A DNA stretch of 64,000 nucleotides from assembly GCA_903632075.3 (NCBI GenBank), contig CAHIKZ030005437.1, positions 336,001 to 400,000 on the forward strand, given 5' to 3'. The first letter of the stretch is position 1. Each line of letters opens with the position of its first letter. This DNA comes from Acanthosepion pharaonis. Lineage: Eukaryota > Mollusca > Cephalopoda > Sepiida > Sepiidae. A model generated the notes under the pieces. The model did no database searches, had not been told where the DNA came from, and saw only the letters and a program-made list of their open reading frames with translations. Shown piece by piece: positions 57,385-64,000 of the stretch. Position numbers and translations under genes: made by a program.

Positions 57385-57640
57385 TTACATTATTTGAACT
57401 CTTATTTTCATCTTTATTGTCATATTCGTGACGTTTCAGCTATTGTATGCTCCGACCTTCTTCAGGTGAAATAAATTGAAATTTCGAACCGAACCCTTTT
57501 ATTTCCTCCATTGGGGAAGATTGTTCTAGTTCCACGTGTCTCGCCTTTTCAGTTATTTCCCTTTAGTAACTCAACTATCCAAGTTTTCGTTGACCTCTGC
57601 TCTGTCTAGGTATTTAACTCACAACTCTTTGGGCCCTGGA
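57385..57640 (-). mobile_element. SINE family C, 5'-truncated copy
   Basis: The body aligns with 60075-60305 on the same strand: agttatttcccttta, agattgttctagttcca, tcgaaccgaaccctttt and acgtttca on the plus strand. The tRNA-like head is missing beyond a degenerate B-box region near 57620. The minus-strand tail reads aaataatgtaaa. Confidence 0.7.
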
Positions 57641-60074
57641 GACAAATAGAAAGGTAGACTGGGATCTCGCGCGTTTTATAGAAGGAAAACTGAAATTAAA
57701 ACCGTAGACAAGCCATAGGAAACTAGTTCACTATCTTTCATAAGAAATCATGGTCACTCAGGGATAATAAAAAAATTGAATTCATATAAAGCCATAGTTT
57801 CCTACATCCTGAAGAGACATGGCATAAGATATTTTCTTTTGATTAAGTGTGATAAGGTGCTTTATATTAGTGTAATAGTCAACTGCTAAGAAAACAGTAA
57901 CGAGTTGCTATTTAGTACAAAACTACAAGTACGGATACCCAGTTAGGATCTAAGTCTTTACTCAGTCAACCAAACGAATTCTTTGACCTCACGCCGAATT
58001 CTGGCTGAGGTCATTTGTGCTTAACCTTTAAGAAAAACATTAATTTGCTCCTCGCTGTGTTTCATTTTCTCTTAAGCTATGTTCACAAAATGTCTTGTAA
58101 AGTCACGTGATGATGGTTAACGGATAAAAGTGAGTGGAGCAAATCACATCCTTCATTATTATTGCACCAGCCTAGATTCTTGCAAACATCTGCTACCTCT
58201 ATAATCAATCTTAACATTGTTCAATCAGTTAGGCATGGGTCATTTCCTGTTCTGAAAATATCCAATTCTAAATGAGCTTCTCCAATTTATTGATAAATTT
58301 TGTTAACCAATTATTACTTAATTAGTGGTTATTTGTATTCCTATTTACATATAAAAAGTAGATTTTTTATATATTCATGATTGGTTATTTTGTCATGCAT
58401 TATAAATTGTGAACGAAATTATTTTTTCATATTCTACAGTCAGAGTACCAAGTAATATTTTTAGTATACTCTCATATATATTGATTTTTTTCAACCACTC
58501 AAGATTTGTAGTCATTGACTGCAGACTAGGGAAAAACTTATAAGTTCTTCTCCTTCTACAAGTGTGACACTCTAATTTATTTGATTCACCCACACAATCA
58601 ATTTCCTTTTCTTCAAATTTTTGCCAACATGCGACCAGAAGATAATTTGTGGACTCTTACCACCCTGACTTAATCATGTCATTTTATTTCATTGAGCCAA
58701 ATCTCCATCTTGGATTCTTGTTCGTTGCTTACCGCTGCTCCAGTGCATTTTCTCCATCATTTTGTAATGAGAAAAATAAGTGATTTGATTGTCTGAATCT
58801 GCATTCGCCAAACATTTTATACCTAGAGCCCAACTTTTGTAACGATAACATTTCCACACCATTCTCGAATATTTACAGAAAGTCAAGTAAAATTTACATT
58901 TAAGCATAAATTAGTAAATTAATTGAAATTCTATTAAAGCGTTACAACAGAGTCTGTATTTAAATGGAGATAAATTTTAAAGTTTTAAATTCAGTTAATT
59001 TTAAATGGATAAAATAACATTAAATTCTGGATAACTTGGCAACTGCATACGTCTCCAAAACTTATAAAATTCCAAAAAATAAATATACAACGTATTTTAT
59101 GATATGAAATCCCACAACTATAGGTTAAATCGCAAGGTTAACTGGGTTTTCTAGCCCTGGTCGATAGCCAAGCTAAGAAAAGATTAGTACTAAATTCTAA
59201 ACCTTGAAGAAGGCAACGAGGAACCACTTCAGTATCTTTTCCAAGAAGTCGTGTCAGTTCACAGATAATAAAAAAGTAATTTCTTGTCATCCATAATCGC
59301 CTACTCTCTGAAAAGGAATAGTATTTAAAAAAAAAACAACAATGAAAATAAAAGCAACTATATTGATTGGTGACATTTGTAATAACAAGCTGTTAGCCAT
59401 AATGTAAAGAATTAATGTTTTTTAAATTTAATGTTTTTATTAGGGAAAATACACGTCAGAAGTGAAATAAAATGCTTACAAATGTCAATAACAAGATGGA
59501 AAGAAAGAAAATCTCATACTAAAATTAATATTTTTTACTGAATGTTCCATGTAACTTTACAATTGCCATAATCTTTTGTTTGAATACATTTTTAATTATA
59601 TCATTTCATTTGTTCCGTATTTAGTTTTACTTGAATGAAATTCTTGATTCTGGCTCACCTAAAGAATGAATATGTTTAATATAATTTTATATAACAATCG
59701 GAATTAATGTGTTTTAATAATTTTCCCAATTTCTCTGTTTAATGAAAATACTGTTTACGGCAATCCAATTCCTCAAAATATGAGATAGGGAAAATTAGCA
59801 GTAAATTGCTTTCCGCATATTTCTGCTAGAGTTTTGACAAACACCGTTGTTGAAATTGAATGTGTTTTCTTTTTAGCAATGTTATCGTTGTAAATTACAA
59901 ATGAAAACACAAAACTGAATCTCTCATACGCAATATTATTGTATATTTCACTCGTGATTTCCTCAATCCTCGTCGGACATTGTGAGTATGACTTCGGCTT
60001 TCTCAGAATGATTACTCTATATCAATTAATCATTAATTCAAATAATTCTTCTTGATATGTTATATCACATTCGA
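57641..60074. other. Anonymous AT-rich interval
   Basis: No gene was recognised; the minus-strand ORFs at 58393-58907 show no domain. Confidence 0.5.
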
Positions 60075-60372
60075 CATTTACATTATTTATATTATTCGGA
60101 CTGTTATCCACATCTTCATTGCCATATTCATAACGTTTCATTGTACACTCTGGCCTTCTTCAATTTGAAATATCGAACCGAACCCTTTATTTCGTCCGTC
60201 CACTGGGTAGATTGTTCTAGTTCCATATACAATTCGGATGTCTCAGTTATTTCCCTTTAACTCAACTCACGAAGTTTTTTGGTTCACTACTGCTGTAGCC
60301 TGGTATTGAACTCAACTCTTTGGGTTTAGTCATCTGGATCTAACGAACGTCTTTATCCACTGGGCTATGCTC
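60075..60372 (-). mobile_element. tRNA-derived SINE family C, complete-looking copy
   Basis: On the minus strand the head has an A box tagcccagtgg (60367-60357), matching TRGYNNARNNG exactly, and a B-box-like gagttcaatacc (60313-60302), with spacing of about 45 bases as in tRNA genes. A ~200-base body shared with 57385-57640 follows, ending in an aaataatgtaaa tail. It would be transcribed by RNA polymerase III and moved by a LINE. Confidence 0.75.
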
Positions 60373-61060
60373 AACGATACATGGTCTAAATCGAATTTAA
60401 TATCAAAAGGAACTAAGAGAAGTTAAGAGGATGACAGGAAGATTTATAAGCAACTCACAAGAGAGGGAAAATGCAGAGATTCTCTCACATCCTAACGAGA
60501 AGAAGAACCACTTTCGGAGAAAGTTCCCAAAGCCACACACTCGATATCAACTGACGAAATCCAGACGTCAATAAACAATAATTTTATGTTTAAGTTTCGT
60601 ATTCTTATTTGTCATTACAACGATAAAGTCGCATGATGACAATTTCTGAAACAGTTGAAATTCTCACTTCTAATAAGATAACATTTTTGCAATTTGATAT
60701 AAAATGTTATATTGTCTCTCCTTGAAGCTGCAAAGTAATTCCTCTATTTTTTTAAAAAATACCCTTTTAAAACTAATCATTTAACTGTTGACAGAGATCA
60801 ACATCTTTTTCACTTTCCAGAAACGACACCCCCTAATTCAACAAACGTGAGCCCACTTTGCGAATGAGAAATAATAAACTTTTATGGATAAAAACCATCT
60901 AATAAATTATTCATTATTCTTCTAGAACAGCTGTCAAAACATTCTATCATTTTTGGCATTTGATTTTGTCTTAGTAATAATTATTTTATTAAATGACAAA
61001 AGAAGTTTGCAGACAAATATTTTCCTACAATATGTTGCCTCTGTATTTCACAAGGAATGC
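60373..61060. other. Anonymous interval
   Basis: Nothing recognisable. Confidence 0.5.
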
Positions 61061-61067
61061 AAGTAAT

Positions 61068-61432
61068 TTAGAAAATCTTTGGCACATTCATCTTCAAATA
61101 AGCAATAGAATCATAATAGCGACCTATGAATGATATTACTCTTTTAGTTAAGTAGCCAAAAATATTGTTCAAGGGTATATTATTTTTTGCAAAGTAGGTT
61201 TCCACAGCGGTAAATATCGATAAGCCTTTGTAATTATAACAAGATTTAAATGCAATAACATTTCCTCTTGTACCGTTTTCATCTAAATACTGTACATTTG
61301 ACATCAATAAAGCATTATCGTCTTCGATTAAAGAATTCATGGAAAGTGGTGATTTTTGATTTAATAGCACTAAGTTTATTATGTGCATTAACTGTCGTTT
61401 CATCAATGCATCGTTTTACTGCTGTGTTAGCA
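61068..61432 (-). pseudogene. hAT-family transposase fragment (ZBED5/SCAND3-like)
   Basis: The 112-codon open stretch at 61406-61068 includes SPLSMNSLIEDDNALLMSNV, QYLDENGT, KGLSIFTAVETYFAKNNIPL and GRYYDSIAYLKMNVP. It aligns with the hAT/ZBED-type transposase core consensus F-S-L-x-x-D-E-S-T...ALL-x-Y-V-R-Y, then K-G-E-S-I-F, then a segment usually reading CATDGAPAMVGRYRGF. Here that segment reads LTKRVISFIGRYYDS, so the second catalytic Asp is lost. The first Asp of DEST is Asn (MNSLIED). Upstream, TAVKRCIDETTVNAHNKL is readable in another frame before a tandem repeat at 61433-61471. It may be a decayed hAT element or an old domesticated copy. Confidence 0.78.
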
Positions 61433-61471
61433 TTTAGGGGTAATGTTTAGGGGTAATGTTTAGGGGTAATG
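61433..61471. repeat. 13 bp tandem repeat, three perfect units
   Basis: tttaggggtaatg occurs three times at 61433, 61446 and 61459. It lies at the 5' edge of the recognisable hAT coding region (minus strand). Confidence 0.96.
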
Positions 61472-61619
61472 TTTTCAAACTTCGGTCGCATCTTCGTGCA
61501 TAAATGTTGATGTAAGGTTTTAGCGGTGTACATTCCCTTGTGATACACAATAAGCTACATTTAATCCATCTTTGCATTTTATTTAAGAAATAAAATCGTC
61601 TTACAATAGTTACAATCAT

Positions 61620-63800
61620 TTAAGCTTGCAACCATTGTAGGGAGATTTTGAAATCTTTTATACAGATCTTAAAAAGATTCATTCGACATGTCTTTATTTT
61701 TCGGATGCTGTCAAATGAAGTTTTATCTCAGTCGGGATGGTTTCGTTATTTTGTTAGAAAATGGATTATTGCGGCACAGTAAACGCGATTTAATTTGTTT
61801 ACCTGTAAAAAAATGAAAAAAATAAATTAGTATTCAGGAGTTTTAAGGAGGGTCAAATTTTGCATGAAATGCAGAAAATTTACAATCTAACAATCCTACG
61901 AAAATTTCTTCATAAATTAAAAATGCAGTCTTTCGTTTTTGGTTACTGTTAGTTGCAGATTACTCTATTTTCTTAATCATGTCTTCGATCTTATGAAGAA
62001 AGATTTTCTAAATGTAGATGTTTTTGTATCCGCTTTGGATAGCAACTTTTGTATACGGCTTGATTAAAAAAAAGTGAATACTGCTCATATAGACAAAAAG
62101 TTTAGTTGTTGTTATAGCGACGATAATCATAATCCAAACAATAAATAGGTGTTATAATGGGGTTCATAACTAATCGTAGTGAGAGATAATATAGTAAATT
62201 AAATCCATCTAGCCTATAGCCGAAGGTTTTGTCGGTTGTCCTAGTCTAGTGTCCATACAGGATGATTCAATCTACTGTAGTTTAATAATTCCTTGTCCGC
62301 GAATGCATAAAAATTTTCAAGTCATGTCAGAATTTAAGGATAATCTTAGTAAAGTGAAAGCAAACTTTGAGGAAAAATTCAAATGAGGAGGGAGCCTGTC
62401 TGCCTATGACATGGAGTCGAATACAGACTTCTGTCACCAACGAGAAATACTTGCCTTGTCTATATATTGTCCCAAGAGAATCTATGTATATCTTTTGTTG
62501 CACGTGTAACGCAGAGCAATTGTTTCTCGTACACACGGGCATAGAAAGTTTTTTTTTCTATTTCTCTGTTCATGTAATTTTAATGACTCGTTGGCGCTTT
62601 GCAAGAACACCGAAGCCGAATCCAGTAGAATTGCTGTCCAGAAGCCGTAGATGTCAGGAAAAGAAGATTGCATCCGAATCGTCAGTTCATGTGATTCATT
62701 GAGTGTGTTATACGAAAAAAAGAAATGAGAAAAGTATAGAATAAAGCAAAAACACAAACGGTGTGCAAAGAAAAGCGAAAATCAAAAGTTATAGATCGTA
62801 GAGAAGATTGTTTGAAAGAAATGAAAGATACAGTAAAAAACAAAACAAAAAAACACTAAAAAAAACTGTGAGAAAAAAAAAGAAGCAAAACGAAATGGAA
62901 TGAGAGGCAAATGAACAGACGACCATCGGCGGGTTTTGATAGTTGTGATATTTTTACTGCAGACCCAGTGCCCGTTGTTCAAGCGCAGTTAAAATACAAA
63001 AACTACATCGAATACAAAGTAGAAAACCCTCCACAAATGGAAATAGGCGCAAAACATTCTTCCATACCAGCAAATTGATTTAATTGAGAAAGTGGCATTT
63101 ACTATAATATGATAGTTTGAAGTTATCTAGTTGATTTTGTTAATGTAGTGAATTCGTTTATGTTTTCCTATTATGGGTTATATTAAAAGAAAAAAAAACA
63201 TAAATCGTTGGTGGAACCAATTGACAATTTGCCAAATTCTAAAAATCTCTTATCCAGATAGAGTCTCGAATAAAACCGACAATACCGAAAAAAGAAAAAA
63301 GGTCAAAAAAGTAAACTTACCTACTCAGTACAGTTCTCCAATCCCAAACTGCCTAGATCGAGCAAAAAAAAAAAAAACGCTTACCAACGTTCAATCCTAT
63401 GGAAGGATGGCTTTAACTGCAACTCGATTTTCACGCTCATGCAATCTTCAGACGACTTGATATACATATGTATATGTGTGTGTGCGTGTTTCTTATTATT
63501 ACTATAAAACTTATTGACTACACATGTTTGAGTAGACATTTCTGCATTTTTTAAACAGTGAAATTAATGCCGAGATGGAAAGCCCAACTCTTTTTTTTTT
63601 TAATCAGGGAACACATTTTAAGTTAAGTGTTTGTAATGATTCGGTTGCAGAAAACAAAGCAAGGCTCCATTACCCTATTTATACCCGGTCTTGGTGTGAT
63701 CTGTCGAAAACGGTTAACTTCATTTTAGTAACCGTTATATATATATATACTATTATATAAAAAATTACTTAACTTTTAAATATCAATTTTTGTTGTTGTT
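61620..63800. other. Anonymous AT-rich interval
   Basis: An A-rich plus-strand stretch lies at about 62710-62900, and short (TG)n and (TA)n tracts near 63475 and 63738. No gene was recognised. Confidence 0.5.
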
Positions 63801-63813
63801 TTCCACGACGACG

Positions 63814-63839
63814 TTTCTTGGTAAATATCCGTTCTTCAG
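63814..63839 (-). other. CTGAAGA...GAAAC motif (hammerhead-like core, retroelement 3' end?)
   Basis: On the minus strand CTGAAGA (63839-63833) is followed after 15 bases by GAAAC and then GTCGTC. The same arrangement occurs near 33095, 44863, 57434 and 60136. Alone it is only a motif. Confidence 0.35.
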
Positions 63840-64000
63840 GGGGTTCTAGTTTTAAATGATTTTTCCAATTTTTCATTCTGTTCCGCGTCTTTTCAATCCG
63901 ATTTTTACTCCGTCCTATACACATGCGCATTCATAAATTTAACGTTCTTTTACACGCGCACGTCCATGATTTTTTGCTATTGTTTTTGTCTTCATTTTTT

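Overview
This window looks like non-coding, repeat-rich DNA from a large animal genome. It is AT-rich, has no operons or bacterial-type genes, and is packed with microsatellites: (TA)n, (TATC)n, CA/TG, CT, AAT and GAA. It carries many broken transposable elements of animal types: Tc1/mariner, hAT, Penelope-like, several LINE lineages and tRNA-derived SINEs. That mix fits a mollusc, and the TATC tracts, Tc1/mariner elements, LINEs and tRNA SINEs most resemble a coleoid cephalopod (octopus-like). The taxonomic call is inference. I found no convincing host exon; nearly every recognisable protein segment is transposon-derived, and all are broken.

Layout. 0-2 kb: a tRNA-like SINE remnant, a ~200 bp foldback repeat and TA/GA and ATT microsatellites. 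2.1-3.66 kb: an almost complete Tc1-like transposon with exact 180 bp terminal inverted repeats, TA target duplications and a dead transposase. 4.1-4.8 kb: the C-terminus of a non-LTR retrotransposon. 5.2-6.6 kb: a degenerate minus-strand ORF region, possibly a retroelement, whose 3' end is repeated at 81-156. 8.68-9.10 kb: a 422 bp Tc1-derived MITE. 10.4-10.8 kb: SINE units joined by (TATC)n. 16.2-17.4 kb: a perfect hairpin, then two related Penelope-like fragments in opposite orientation. 18.5-20.2 kb and 25.3-26.8 kb: LINE remnants. 32.6-33.2 kb and 44.8-45.2 kb: inverted copies of a Penelope-like 3' end. 35.1-36.2, 45.8-47.0 and 52.9-54.5 kb: three 5'-truncated copies of one LINE family. 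The middle copy interrupts an older Tc1 transposase. 40.6-41.6 kb: an internally deleted mariner with a duplicated left end. 57.2-60.4 kb: SINEs. 61.07-61.43 kb: a hAT transposase fragment.

The remaining sequence, more than half of the window, is anonymous AT-rich DNA. No system of cooperating genes is present. The interest lies in the elements' structure: nested insertions, foldbacks and hairpins, SINE-microsatellite linkage, and a recurring CTGAAGA...GAAA motif at retroelement 3' ends that resembles a hammerhead ribozyme core.
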